Shown here one piece after another: positions 25,162 through 33,798 of a DNA stretch of 57,107 bases. Position numbers and translations under genes: made by a program. How positions within the stretch are numbered: the first letter of the stretch is position 1; each line of letters starts with the position of its first letter. The stretch is from Bacteroidia bacterium (GTDB lineage Bacteria > Bacteroidota > Bacteroidia > J057 > JAIXKT01): assembly GCA_026932145.1 (NCBI GenBank), contig JAIXKT010000032.1, positions 1 to 57,107 of the forward strand, given 5' to 3'. The notes under the pieces were generated by a model. The model worked only from the letters and a program-made list of their open reading frames with translations, was not told the origin of the DNA and made no database searches.

Positions 25162-26475
25162 TTATGGGCAATGTGGTGAAATACCAATTGGCCTTGTCTT
25201 TTGGAGAAAATCTCTGGCAGTTGGAATAGGAAAGTTCTCGACATCTTCTAACAAGCAGCGAATCTGACGGGCATCTTGAAAATGAATAATTGGATACGTA
25301 TTAAGTTGAATCGGATACCAAAAGAGTTTTACGGGATTCTGTAAAATCTGCTCTACCGGCTGATTTTGAAAAATAAGATGTAAAGATTTTAAATCCTGAA
25401 TATTCAAAAAGCCAATGCCAAAATAATCTTCCGTATTCCCTTGCCCCCAAACTAAATGAATTTTCTGCGGATTAAATATAAGTTTGTGGTTTATCTTTTC
25501 CCAAGCACCAAACACTTCAATAGCCACAAGACCAACCGAAAAGTCGAACTCTCGAATTGTTTTAGTCGTTACTTCATGCGTAGGCGCAGCCGGATGCTGC
25601 AGCACAATCTCCCGTACGTAAGAAATCGGGACATAACGCAGCTTATTGTCATTTCCAAAACTAAAATATTGTAACTTGATTTTGCCGCTTAATACAGCCG
25701 CAAAAATAGCTCTACCAATACTTTGTAGCAATGCTTGGTTATCATAACGACTTAATTCTGAGGCTGTAAATAACGGAATCTGAAAGCTATCCTTAAAAAC
25801 AATTTTGGGAATCGAATAAGCTCCAGTTTTCTCCCAGCTATCTTCCGGTTTAGGATACGTTAATTTAATAGCAAACGGCAGTGGAGTAGTCCCTGTCCAA
25901 GAAAAATTGTATAGTTGCTGGCGCATAACATCTTCTGGCGTTTGGTTTATATTTGCCCCATAGTCATAGGCCATTTTAAGGTATCGGATTGGAAAAGGAT
26001 TATTGGGTGGCAAAAATAAAGATAGTGCATTTTTCAGATTTCCTTCTGTTTCAATTCTCAATATCCAAGCCTGCAAAGTACGTGAATAGGTACTGTCTTG
26101 TAATTGCCAAGTTTCAAATCTGCCTATATGTAAGCAAGTTATACTATTAGCTATTTTTTTCTTTTTGAGTTGTATAACTGGAAATTGCTGGGCTATTTCG
26201 GTAAACGAAATAGGTGTAGTTAGTTGTGCATCTCGGTAAACTGTTAGTGTTTTAGCCTTAATTGCTTTAAAAGTTTCTTGAAAAAAAACTTCTTCCGGAA
26301 CAGCGGATAGGAACGTATAAGGCATTGCGGTTAGGGACGCTTCAGATGCCGGCTCTTGAAACTGCAATAATCGGGAGTCTGTGAGCCATAAGAATGCTTC
26401 AACCGGTTTTTGTTGAGACAATACAGCCCCAAAAGGTAAACAAAAGCAAAATAGGGCAATCAGACGAAGCATCAA
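25162..26475 (-). CDS. Secreted protein of unknown function, last gene of a signalling operon
   Basis: The protein has 437 residues. The signal peptide MMLRLIALFCFCLPFGAVLS ends near SQQKP. The mature protein has no repeats and no T9SS tail. I do not recognise the family. A short region (RYDNQALLQSIGRAIFAAVLSGKIKLQYF, then IREFDFSVGLVAIEVFGAWEK) has a loose flavour of GldN/PorN gliding proteins, but without their conserved blocks I do not make that call. The gene starts 10 bases after the receiver-GAF-PP2C gene and is probably co-transcribed with it, so it may be an extracytoplasmic partner or output of that system. Confidence 0.65.
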   Translation of the reverse strand: MMLRLIALFCFCLPFGAVLSQQKPVEAFLWLTDSRLLQFQEPASEASLTAMPYTFLSAVPEEVFFQETFKAIKAKTLTVYRDAQLTTPISFTEIAQQFPVIQLKKKKIANSITCLHIGRFETWQLQDSTYSRTLQAWILRIETEGNLKNALSLFLPPNNPFPIRYLKMAYDYGANINQTPEDVMRQQLYNFSWTGTTPLPFAIKLTYPKPEDSWEKTGAYSIPKIVFKDSFQIPLFTASELSRYDNQALLQSIGRAIFAAVLSGKIKLQYFSFGNDNKLRYVPISYVREIVLQHPAAPTHEVTTKTIREFDFSVGLVAIEVFGAWEKINHKLIFNPQKIHLVWGQGNTEDYFGIGFLNIQDLKSLHLIFQNQPVEQILQNPVKLFWYPIQLNTYPIIHFQDARQIRCLLEDVENFPIPTARDFLQKTRPIGISPHCP

Positions 26476-26485
26476 TGCTTAGGCT

Positions 26486-28264
26486 TTAGAATTTAATTCC
26501 GATTACCAGTACGTCATCTGTTTGTTCATTTTCGCCACGCCAGTGCCGTAATTCGGCATCTACCAGCAGGCGTTGATGCTCGGTATCTTTTTCGTAAATT
26601 TCTTGTAATAGCTGATAAAATCTTCGAGACTGGAACTTTTTGTTGATTTCTTCGCCAAATTGGTCTGGAAATCCGTCTGTAAATATGTAAAAAGTATCCC
26701 CAGGTTCTATATCAATTTGGTGCAGGGTAAAGTTTCTGACTTCTTCCAATTGTTCTCCTCCTACGGAAAATTTATCACCTTTGTATTCAACAACTTCACC
26801 GTTTCGTATCATAACTAACGGTCGGTTAGCTCCGGAAAACATTATTCGGTGGCGTTTTGTATCTATTTGTAGCACCGAAATATCCATTCCGTCTCTGGCA
26901 TTTGCGTCATCTTCTTGTTTAAGCGCGACTCTCACCCGCAAGTGGAGTTGGTCTAAGATTTCATTGGGTCTAAAAACCCCATCTAATTCAACAATTTGCT
27001 GAAGTAATGTATTGGCCATCACAGACATAAAGGCTCCGGGTATTCCGTGCCCGGTGCAGTCAGCCGCAACTAAAACAGCTTTGCTCAGACGCTGTGTAAA
27101 CCAATAAAAATCACCACTAACAACATCTTTGGGGCGGAAATAGACAAAAGACGTAGGAAATGCAGCCAGAATATCTCTGGTTTTAGGTAAAAATGCATCT
27201 TGGATTCTTTTGGCATAGGTGATACTTTCCATAATATCCCGATTTTTCTGCATGATTACATCTCGCTGACGCTCAATTTCTTCTTTCTGGAATACAATTT
27301 CATTTGTGCGTTCCTGAACAAGTTGCTCTATCTCGGCATAGATACGGGCATTTTGTAACGCCACTGCGGCATGGGCAGACAAGGTAGATAGTAAATCTAA
27401 GCTGTATGGAGAAAAGGCACTTGTGCGGGATTTGTTTTCTAAATACAACATTCCCATAAAACGGCCTTGATACACTAAGGGAGTGCATAAAATCGAACGG
27501 CATTGATTCCGCTGGATATACGGATGGTTAGCAAAGAAGCCGTAGTTCATGGCATCATCGAGAATAATATTTTCTCGAGATTGCCGTGCAAAATTGACAA
27601 TAGTGGCACTAATAGGAGCATCTTCGGTGATTTCTATGCTCTCAATAATTGATTCATGGGAGCTCGCATAATGAATAGCTTCGATGAATAGTGGGCCGGT
27701 TTCGGTTCTTTCTAATACTAAATATCCAACTTCGGCATCTGCATTATCCATCACGATACGCATTAATTTGTTCATCAGCTTATCTAACCGAATTTCACCG
27801 GTTAATGACATGGAGGCTCGGTGAATCTCCATATACATTTTATGTTTTTCTCGAAGTTGTTTTCGCTGTCTATACTTAGTAACAGCGTCTTCTACTGTCC
27901 GATATAAATGCTCCTTATCCCATGGCTTTGTTAATACAGTATGTAGCTGACCCAGTGCGACCAAATTAATAATTGAGTCAATATCGGCTTGGCCGGTGAG
28001 CATCATAATTAAGGTATCCGGAAATTTTAGGAGAATTTTTTTTATTAATACTTCTACTCTCTCTGTGCCCAGATTATTGTCTGCAATTACAAGGCTTAAT
28101 TCTTGCTTTCTCTCATAAAGTTCTTGGATAATATCAAGTGCTTCTTCTGAATTTTCAGCAAGTTCTACTTGATATTCAGAGAAAGAGTGGGAAACTTCCT
28201 CTCCAAGGGCTTTTAAGATAATTAACTCATCTTCGATACATAAAATAGCGGGTCTAACAATCAT
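26486..28264 (-). CDS. Response regulator with GAF and PP2C (SpoIIE-type) phosphatase output
   Basis: The protein has 592 residues. Residues 1-130 are a receiver domain with acidic pocket E11/D12, a phosphoacceptor probably at D62 (LVIADNNLG), T90 and K113 (LTKPWD). Residues 150-325 are a GAF domain, and 328-352 a coiled coil (QERTNEIVFQKEEIERQR). Residues 365-592 are a SpoIIE-type PP2C phosphatase with RPKDVVSGDFYWF, AADCTGHGIPGAFMSV, DGMDISVLQ, FTDGFPDQFG and a terminal QTDDVLVIGIKF. It should dephosphorylate a Ser/Thr-phosphorylated partner under control of phosphotransfer and GAF ligand binding. No anti-sigma factor or antagonist gene is in the window, so the substrate is not identified. 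It follows a PP2C phosphatase gene by 9 bases. Confidence 0.9.
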   Translation of the reverse strand: MIVRPAILCIEDELIILKALGEEVSHSFSEYQVELAENSEEALDIIQELYERKQELSLVIADNNLGTERVEVLIKKILLKFPDTLIMMLTGQADIDSIINLVALGQLHTVLTKPWDKEHLYRTVEDAVTKYRQRKQLREKHKMYMEIHRASMSLTGEIRLDKLMNKLMRIVMDNADAEVGYLVLERTETGPLFIEAIHYASSHESIIESIEITEDAPISATIVNFARQSRENIILDDAMNYGFFANHPYIQRNQCRSILCTPLVYQGRFMGMLYLENKSRTSAFSPYSLDLLSTLSAHAAVALQNARIYAEIEQLVQERTNEIVFQKEEIERQRDVIMQKNRDIMESITYAKRIQDAFLPKTRDILAAFPTSFVYFRPKDVVSGDFYWFTQRLSKAVLVAADCTGHGIPGAFMSVMANTLLQQIVELDGVFRPNEILDQLHLRVRVALKQEDDANARDGMDISVLQIDTKRHRIMFSGANRPLVMIRNGEVVEYKGDKFSVGGEQLEEVRNFTLHQIDIEPGDTFYIFTDGFPDQFGEEINKKFQSRRFYQLLQEIYEKDTEHQRLLVDAELRHWRGENEQTDDVLVIGIKF

Positions 28265-28273
28265 TTATTTGGA

Positions 28274-29011
28274 TTAAGGTTGAACACAGAATAACTGTAA
28301 ACTAATATTATCAACACCACCGGAATCTAAGGCAAGTTCAGTCAGTAATGTTGCTTTCTGTTGTAATGTTAAGTATTTTACTGACAGCACATTGGATATT
28401 TCACTATCAGTGACCATTGTAGTTAGGCCATCTGTACAAAGTAATAAAATATACTCAGGCAATAGTAGGATTGGTTCAGGTGCTAATTCGGGGTCATTTT
28501 TTGTACCTCCGATTGCCTTTAAAATTATATTTCTTTTGGGGTGGTTTTCGGCTTCAGCCTCCGTAATAGTTCCGGCATCTACAAGCATTTGAACAAAAGA
28601 ATGGTCTTTTGTTAATCTATGGAGTATCTCATTATTAAATAGATATATTCTGCTATCTCCGATATGGCCATAGTAAAGTGTCGTTTCTCTGACTAAGGCC
28701 ACTACGGCGGTAGTACCCATTCCGCCTAAGTCTGGGTTCTCGGCTACTTTAGCGCAGATTTCTTGGTGGGCATTTTGCAGCGCAATATGGATACCCTCTA
28801 CGGGATTTTCAAAATATTCTGATGACAGTGTTTTGGCGATAGCTCTCACAGAAGTACTTGCGGCTAAATCTCCACGTGCATGCCCGCCCATACCATCACA
28901 AACAATTAATAAAAAACCATTTAGAGTCTGAAAATAACCGCAAACATCTTCATTTATCGCCCGAACTTTCCCTTTATCTGTGCAACTTGCAAATTCCGGC
29001 TTATGCCTCAT
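28274..29011 (-). CDS. PP2C-family Ser/Thr protein phosphatase (PrpC/Stp type)
   Basis: This 245-residue cytoplasmic enzyme removes phosphate from Ser/Thr of proteins, using two metal ions. All core motifs are visible: TDKGKVRAINEDVCG (first metal Asp region), VCDGMGGHARGD, GGMGTTAVVAL, GHIGDSRIYLF, LTKDHSFVQMLVDAGTI, NIILKAIGG, LLLCTDGLTTMV and GGVDNISLQLF. It is the first gene of a three-gene operon with the receiver-GAF-PP2C protein and a secreted protein. The partner kinase is not in the window. The promoter box CAAAAGTA at 29029-29036 sits 18 bases ahead of the start. Confidence 0.93.
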   Translation of the reverse strand: MRHKPEFASCTDKGKVRAINEDVCGYFQTLNGFLLIVCDGMGGHARGDLAASTSVRAIAKTLSSEYFENPVEGIHIALQNAHQEICAKVAENPDLGGMGTTAVVALVRETTLYYGHIGDSRIYLFNNEILHRLTKDHSFVQMLVDAGTITEAEAENHPKRNIILKAIGGTKNDPELAPEPILLLPEYILLLCTDGLTTMVTDSEISNVLSVKYLTLQQKATLLTELALDSGGVDNISLQLFCVQP

Positions 29012-29028
29012 CGTTTTTTATAGGAAAG

Positions 29029-29036
29029 CAAAAGTA
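29029..29036 (-). promoter_or_regulatory. -7 box for the phosphatase operon
   Basis: On the minus strand this reads TACTTTTG, an exact TAnnTTTG match. It would drive the three genes from 29011 down to 25162. Confidence 0.55.
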
Positions 29037-29146
29037 CATTTTTTTGAATTATGAAAAGGTTATCTCTTAATTATCTTACTTGTTACATAACAAAAAATCA
29101 TAAAAATGGACTTTTAGCACTAACAACATAACGTAGGTGCTGATTT

Positions 29147-30136
29147 TTATTTTGGGTTGAAGGGTTTAACCTCCCCGGTGGGGGTGATAATGTAATAGTT
29201 TGACTTAGCGGGTGTTTCCGGCAGCATAAATTTAACAGCCATTGTATAAGTTATTTGCACGGCCGGCTCCGAAACTATCGGGTTTATAATAACGTCATAA
29301 TTATCGGGCTCTACTTGATTATAGTATTTTGATACCGCTTTATAGATTTCTTTGGTATTAGCGGACGTTCTTTTGCGTGCTGCATTCAGTGAGGGGCGGG
29401 AAAATGCTTGATATGAGAAATAGCGGTTCGGCGGATATGTTATTGTAAAATTCTCATTAGCAACACGTTTTACGGAATCCATACGAATTCCCAGAGATTC
29501 GTATGCTTTCACCTTATTGCGAAATTCTCGATGGCAATGTGCGCGTAGGCTATCTCGGTAAGCTGCTTGGCTTGACAGAAAATAATCTACTTTTATTAAA
29601 TCATAGATTTCAGCCTGAGCAGCTGCCGTAATGATAGCATCTAATTGAAAGGCTTTTTTATACTGAATCATAATGTTTTTTTGCAGTTCAAATCCCGCGG
29701 GAACTTCATTATAGCTTTTGCTAAACAGCTTTGAATCAGCTTGATAATCATATCTTGGCAAGAATGATACGAGATCAACAAAAATAGCCGTAGAGTCAAA
29801 ACCGGCATGTTTAAGTTCTGTGCGTAGAACGGCTATTCTCTCGTTCATCAGTGCATCTGCCTGGGAGGCCGTTTCGGCAACCTGAATCACATTAAAAACG
29901 GCCACATATTTATCTGCGATAACGTTCATCAAGCCGGCCACCCGAATCAAAATCTCATTGTTAGCATATATTTCAACCGTTTTTGACGGATTTTTGTTTG
30001 GAAATGCTGCATTCCCAGATTCATCTGAATTATAGGATTTATTTTCTCTGTCATATAGTTGATTTCCACCTACTTGTGCCATTAATGACAAACAGCTAAA
30101 TAGTAACCCACCAAGAATAATTGTGATAAACTTCAT
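29147..30136 (-). CDS. Secreted SIMPL/DUF541-like protein
   Basis: The protein has 329 residues with a signal peptide (MKFITIILGGLLFSCLSLMAQ). The middle (ADKYVAVFNVIQVAETASQADALMNERIAVLRTELKHAGF...YDYQ...VPAGFELQKNIMIQYKK) follows the SIMPL pattern: a strand, a helix with counted xxNxxxxxxxxxLxxxGF, a YDYQ-type turn, then a Y/F-rich strand. A second alpha-beta part covers about residues 190-320. SIMPL proteins are periplasmic and of unclear function. I place it there with moderate confidence because the motif is diverged. The start codon lies 8 bases from repeat copy D, whose CAAAAGTA box is the only visible promoter and would leave a leader of about 97 bases. Confidence 0.65.
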   Translation of the reverse strand: MKFITIILGGLLFSCLSLMAQVGGNQLYDRENKSYNSDESGNAAFPNKNPSKTVEIYANNEILIRVAGLMNVIADKYVAVFNVIQVAETASQADALMNERIAVLRTELKHAGFDSTAIFVDLVSFLPRYDYQADSKLFSKSYNEVPAGFELQKNIMIQYKKAFQLDAIITAAAQAEIYDLIKVDYFLSSQAAYRDSLRAHCHREFRNKVKAYESLGIRMDSVKRVANENFTITYPPNRYFSYQAFSRPSLNAARKRTSANTKEIYKAVSKYYNQVEPDNYDVIINPIVSEPAVQITYTMAVKFMLPETPAKSNYYIITPTGEVKPFNPK

Positions 30137-30143
30137 AAAAAAT

Positions 30144-30410
30144 TATAAGTTATGATTCTGAAAGTATGATAAAAAGATTCGTGAGAAAGATTATACTTTA
30201 TGCCTGAAACCCAAATCACTTGTTCTCAATGCCAAAACGCAAAAGTATCTAAAAATAGATATGAAAAATCTGTTATGAATTAGGTACAGAAGATGGGTCA
30301 GAAAGACTACTTGTTTTTCCAAGAAAACAGAGAATCATGACACCATGATAGCAATAATGTTCCATAAACAAAACTACATCTCCAATGGTTTTTGAACTAC
30401 AAACCTGATT
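30144..30410 (-). repeat. Dispersed intergenic repeat, copy D (full length)
   Basis: The left end TTATGATTCTGAAAGTATGA matches the family end sequence, and the right end near 30387-30410 (TTTTTGAACTACAAACCTG) is its imperfect inverted copy. The inner block ATGCCAAAACGCAAAAGTAT (30228-30247) and distal block TTGTTTTTCCAAGAAAACAG (30311-30330) are shared with the other copies. CAAAAGTA at 30240-30247 points at the SIMPL-like gene, whose start is only 8 bases away from the element. Confidence 0.72.
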
Positions 30411-30419
30411 TTTAGCTAT

Positions 30420-31157
30420 TTACAAAGTATGTGCTGCAATATCTTTTTCTGAGCTGATATTTTCAACTGCTTGTGGGTTAAGTAAAACGATTCTTTTTTT
30501 TACTACGTCAATCAAATTTTCTTGGCGAAAGGAAGACAGCGTTCTGATAACATTGGCAATATTCATATTTGATAAACCGGCTAAATCAGAACTGGTTAAG
30601 GTACAGTTAATAGTTTCGTTATCAATCAGTGTTCCAAAAAAGTCTTTAATATACAAAATGGTTTCGGCAAGCCTTGCTCTCATATATTTTTGGGTCATAT
30701 TAACAAACCTCGAATCAGCTTCATCTAATTCATTTGTAAGCGTTTGGATAATTTTTAATGCCAATTTTGAATTTCCCTTCAAAACCCTCAAAAAATCTTG
30801 GGTATCTATGAAGCACACTGAGGATTCTTCTAAGGCAACAGCGGAATGGTTGTAGCGGGTCATAGAAACCACTGAACGAATATCAATAAAATCAACAGGT
30901 CTTTTGAGGCGCATAATTTGCTGGGTGTTATTTTTGGTGGTACGCACCAATTTTACCTTTCCGGCATTTAGGCAGAGTAGCCCCAACGGGCGAATTCCTT
31001 CTTTGTAAATAGCTTCTCCCTTTTTATAGTTCACCGTTGTTCGGTGGCTTTCCAATAAAGAAAGTTCATCGGCAGAAAGACCATCAAATAATGAGTTTTT
31101 TTTCTTCTCACAAGTTAGGCAAGTATTTGGTAATGAGTTACAATGAGAATCTTTCAT
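30420..31157 (-). CDS. Crp/Fnr-family transcriptional regulator
   Basis: The protein has 245 residues. The N-terminus has three close cysteines (C6, C13, C16 in HCNSLPNTCLTC), an arrangement like that of Fnr-type oxygen sensors, and further Cys at 62 and 115. The cyclic-nucleotide-binding-like barrel (YKKGEAIYKEGIRPLGLLCLNAGKVKLV) lies at about 25-135. The dimer helix follows at 140-165 and a winged HTH ends the protein (LTSSDLAGLSNMNIANVIRTLSSFRQENLI). The recognition helix lacks the RE pair that E. coli Crp uses (I and A instead) but keeps the final Arg. It lies divergent to the cytochrome oxidase operon and shares a double palindrome with it, so it likely controls respiration and itself. 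Which ligand it senses is not known. Confidence 0.88.
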   Translation of the reverse strand: MKDSHCNSLPNTCLTCEKKKNSLFDGLSADELSLLESHRTTVNYKKGEAIYKEGIRPLGLLCLNAGKVKLVRTTKNNTQQIMRLKRPVDFIDIRSVVSMTRYNHSAVALEESSVCFIDTQDFLRVLKGNSKLALKIIQTLTNELDEADSRFVNMTQKYMRARLAETILYIKDFFGTLIDNETINCTLTSSDLAGLSNMNIANVIRTLSSFRQENLIDVVKKRIVLLNPQAVENISSEKDIAAHTL

Positions 31158-31216
31158 GCTTAATAAAATTTTGAATACAAAATAACTACAATATTTTTAT
31201 GATTTACACAATATTG

Positions 31217-31260
31217 TTATGTGATTTATATCACAAAAATTTGTGATATAAATCACATAA
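31217..31260. promoter_or_regulatory. Double Crp-type operator within one long palindrome
   Basis: TGTGATTTATATCACA (31220-31235) and TGTGATATAAATCACA (31242-31257) are both perfect TGTGA-N6-TCACA sites. They are reverse complements of each other and 22 bp apart (two helical turns), which makes a 44-bp palindrome with 21-bp arms. It lies between a Crp/Fnr regulator gene (start 31157) and coxB (start 31353), with coxB about 100 bases downstream. Confidence 0.8.
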
Positions 31261-31352
31261 TGAAGTATCTGTTTTTGTTGTAAACTTGCAATTCAAATAT
31301 GTTATACAGCATATTTTTTATTGTTTTATATCTTGAAAGTAATCTTTAAATA

Positions 31353-32060
31353 ATGATGAAGTATTTAATATCTATTTTTCCAAAAGGCATTAGCACGTAT
31401 AGTGAAGAGATGGATAACCTCTTTTGGTTCATAACTATCTTAGTGTCAATAGCATTTGTTATCAGTTTATATATACTGCTGCGTCCGCTGGTTCTTAATC
31501 ACTATAAAAAGGTGTCTAAGGCGGCGTATTTTACCGGAGAAGATAAGAAGCACTTTCGCTGGATTGTGATTGCAATGGCATTGTTGGCAGCAAGTGATTT
31601 TGCTATTTTGCTTGTAGAGCACCCTACTTGGGCAAAAATAGAGCAGGAAATCCCAAATCCGGATTTTCATGTAGCTGTTATTGGCCGGCAGTGGAACTGG
31701 ATTTTTCAGTATCCGGGTGAAGACGGTAAACTCTATACTGCTGATGATGTAGTTGTTGATGAGCAAAATAGTGAACTTCATGTGCCGGTAAATAAAAATG
31801 TAGTAGTAGATCTAAAAGCAAAAGATGTAGTACATAGTTTTTTTATACCAGAGCTTAGATTAAAGCAAGATAATGTGCCGGGAAGAACCATAAAACGCTG
31901 GTTTAACGCTACCGTAGAAGGAAAATATGACTTAGCTTGCGCAGAAATCTGCGGCGTATTGCATACTAATATGCGGAACTTTCTGGTCGTAGAATCCCAA
32001 GAAAAAAACGATTTATACCTAAAAAATCTTTACGAAAAAAAAGTAACTAATAAACAATAA
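31353..32060 (+). CDS. coxB: Cytochrome c oxidase subunit II
   Basis: This 235-residue subunit carries the CuA centre that receives electrons from cytochrome c. Two N-terminal membrane helices (about 22-45 and 68-87) precede a periplasmic cupredoxin domain with IGRQWNWIFQYPG. The CuA ligands are H in VVHSFFIP and C, E, C, H, M in CAEICGVLHTNM. It is somewhat shorter than typical subunit II and has no fused cytochrome c domain. It is the first gene of an operon, 6 bases before coxA. It lies downstream of the Crp-type double palindrome. A good TAnnTTTG box is not obvious; TATCTTGA near 31329 is a weak candidate. Start at either of two adjacent ATGs. Confidence 0.93.
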   Translation: MMKYLISIFPKGISTYSEEMDNLFWFITILVSIAFVISLYILLRPLVLNHYKKVSKAAYFTGEDKKHFRWIVIAMALLAASDFAILLVEHPTWAKIEQEIPNPDFHVAVIGRQWNWIFQYPGEDGKLYTADDVVVDEQNSELHVPVNKNVVVDLKAKDVVHSFFIPELRLKQDNVPGRTIKRWFNATVEGKYDLACAEICGVLHTNMRNFLVVESQEKNDLYLKNLYEKKVTNKQ

Positions 32061-32066
32061 ATTTTA

Positions 32067-33776
32067 ATGAATATGGAACACGCGCTTCACACGCACGAAC
32101 ATCCCCAGAGTTTTTGGTCAAAATATATTTTTTCGACTGACCATAAAACTATCGGGTTGCAGTATATTATCATGGGGTTGATAATGGCATCTGTAGGTGG
32201 CTTCTTGGCATACGTATTTCGGATGAACTTAGCCTTCCCGGGAGAGTATATTCCGTTTTTTGGAAACCTTAATCCGCAAGAGTACAACACCTTAGTTACC
32301 AACCATGGTATGATTATGGTGCTTTGGGTAGCAATGCCCATATTGCTTTCCGGGTTAGGTAACTTATTAATCCCCATTATGATAGGAGCTGACGATATGG
32401 CTTTCCCTACGTTAAATATGCTCTCTTTTTGGGTTTTCTTTATTAGTTCTATTGTAATATTATCTTCCTTTTTTGTACCTTCAGGGGGGTTTGCCGGAGG
32501 CTGGACATTATATCCGCCGCTTTCTGCTGGTGCTTATCACAATACGAGGCCGGAGTTTTGGTCAGCATTCTTTTCCGGAGCAAGTTTAATGATTATCGCA
32601 GTTGCACTTGAAATTATAGCAATGTTGATGGGCGGGATTAACTTTTTAGTAACTGCTATCAACAAACGCGCACCGGGATTATCTGCCTTTAAATTACCCA
32701 TTATCGTATGGTTCCTCTGCATTGCAAGCCTTGATTTTATGTTTTCTGTTGCTCCGTTAGTAGCGGGAGCCATTATGTTACTCTTTGATAATATTTTAGG
32801 AACTGGTTTTTATGACCCCGCCCGCGGTGGAGACCCTATCTTATTTCAGCACTTATTTTGGTTTTTTGGGCATCCTGAGGTTTATGTGATCCTAATGCCG
32901 GCATTAGGAGTAGTGGCAGAAATCATTACTGTATTTTCTCGTAAAACCCTATTTGCCTATAAGTTTATCGTAAATGCTACGGTGTTGGCAGCGATATTAT
33001 CTGTTGTTGTGTGGGCACACCACCAATTTGTTGCCGGTATAGACCCACGTATGGCTACTTTTTTTAGCATTGGCACTATCATTATCTCTATTCCGTTTGC
33101 GGGGATATTTCTTTCTTATATGGCAACACTATGGGGAGGCTCCATCAGGTTTACAACGCCAATGCTTTGGGCACTCGGCTTCATCGGCCTATTTTTGATT
33201 GGCGGTCTAACCGGCTTATTCTTAGGCTCTAACACCTTTGACATCTATGCGCATGACACCTACTTTATCATTGCTCACTTCCATTATACTTTGTTCCCAA
33301 TTGTGTTTTTTGGCTTCTTTGCCTCTTTCTACTATTGGTTTCCCAAGTTTCTGGGCAAAAACCTGAATGAAACCTTAGGCAAACTGCATTTCGCTTTAAC
33401 ATTTATTTTCTTTAATGGAACATTTTTCTTGTTATTTTTCAACGGATTAGCCGGACAGCACCGTAGGATTTACAATTACAGTTTATTCTCAAATGTGATG
33501 CAAGAACCTTACAGAACATTTGAAAAAATCGCAACTATTTCTGCTGTTTGCTTAATATTAAGCCAGTTTATTTTCTTAATTAACTTAATCATCACCTTAC
33601 GCAAGAAAGAAAAAGCCGTAGATAATCCTTGGAATGCAGCTACTTTAGAATGGCAAACCTCATCACCTCCGCCTCATGGAAACTTCCCAGAGCCTATTTC
33701 TGTAAATTATGGCCCTTATGAATACAGTAATCCTCAGTTTACAACGGATTTCGTTCCACAAAATCAAAAAATATAA
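32067..33776 (+). CDS. coxA: Cytochrome c oxidase subunit I
   Basis: This 569-residue catalytic subunit of an A-type heme-copper oxidase reduces oxygen and pumps protons. The low-spin heme His is in the first helix group (NTLVTNHGMIMVLWV). The CuB His and cross-linked Tyr lie in FWFFGHPEVYVILMP, the CuB His pair in VVWAHHQFVAGID, and heme a3/a ligands in HDTYFIIAHFHYTLFP. The HPEVY tyrosine means a K-channel as in A-type oxidases. The protein has about 12 membrane helices and a long hydrophilic tail ending FVPQNQKI. Translation is probably linked to coxB upstream (6 bases). The ATG at 32067 (MNMEHALHTHEHPQSFW) fits. Confidence 0.95.
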   Translation: MNMEHALHTHEHPQSFWSKYIFSTDHKTIGLQYIIMGLIMASVGGFLAYVFRMNLAFPGEYIPFFGNLNPQEYNTLVTNHGMIMVLWVAMPILLSGLGNLLIPIMIGADDMAFPTLNMLSFWVFFISSIVILSSFFVPSGGFAGGWTLYPPLSAGAYHNTRPEFWSAFFSGASLMIIAVALEIIAMLMGGINFLVTAINKRAPGLSAFKLPIIVWFLCIASLDFMFSVAPLVAGAIMLLFDNILGTGFYDPARGGDPILFQHLFWFFGHPEVYVILMPALGVVAEIITVFSRKTLFAYKFIVNATVLAAILSVVVWAHHQFVAGIDPRMATFFSIGTIIISIPFAGIFLSYMATLWGGSIRFTTPMLWALGFIGLFLIGGLTGLFLGSNTFDIYAHDTYFIIAHFHYTLFPIVFFGFFASFYYWFPKFLGKNLNETLGKLHFALTFIFFNGTFFLLFFNGLAGQHRRIYNYSLFSNVMQEPYRTFEKIATISAVCLILSQFIFLINLIITLRKKEKAVDNPWNAATLEWQTSSPPPHGNFPEPISVNYGPYEYSNPQFTTDFVPQNQKI

Positions 33777-33798
33777 AATCTTAATCAAGTAAAAGAAT

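Noticed and set aside
25162-26475. GldN/PorN gliding or T9SS core protein
   Set aside because: Only loose similarity in two short stretches; the conserved blocks of that family were not found, so it stays unknown.
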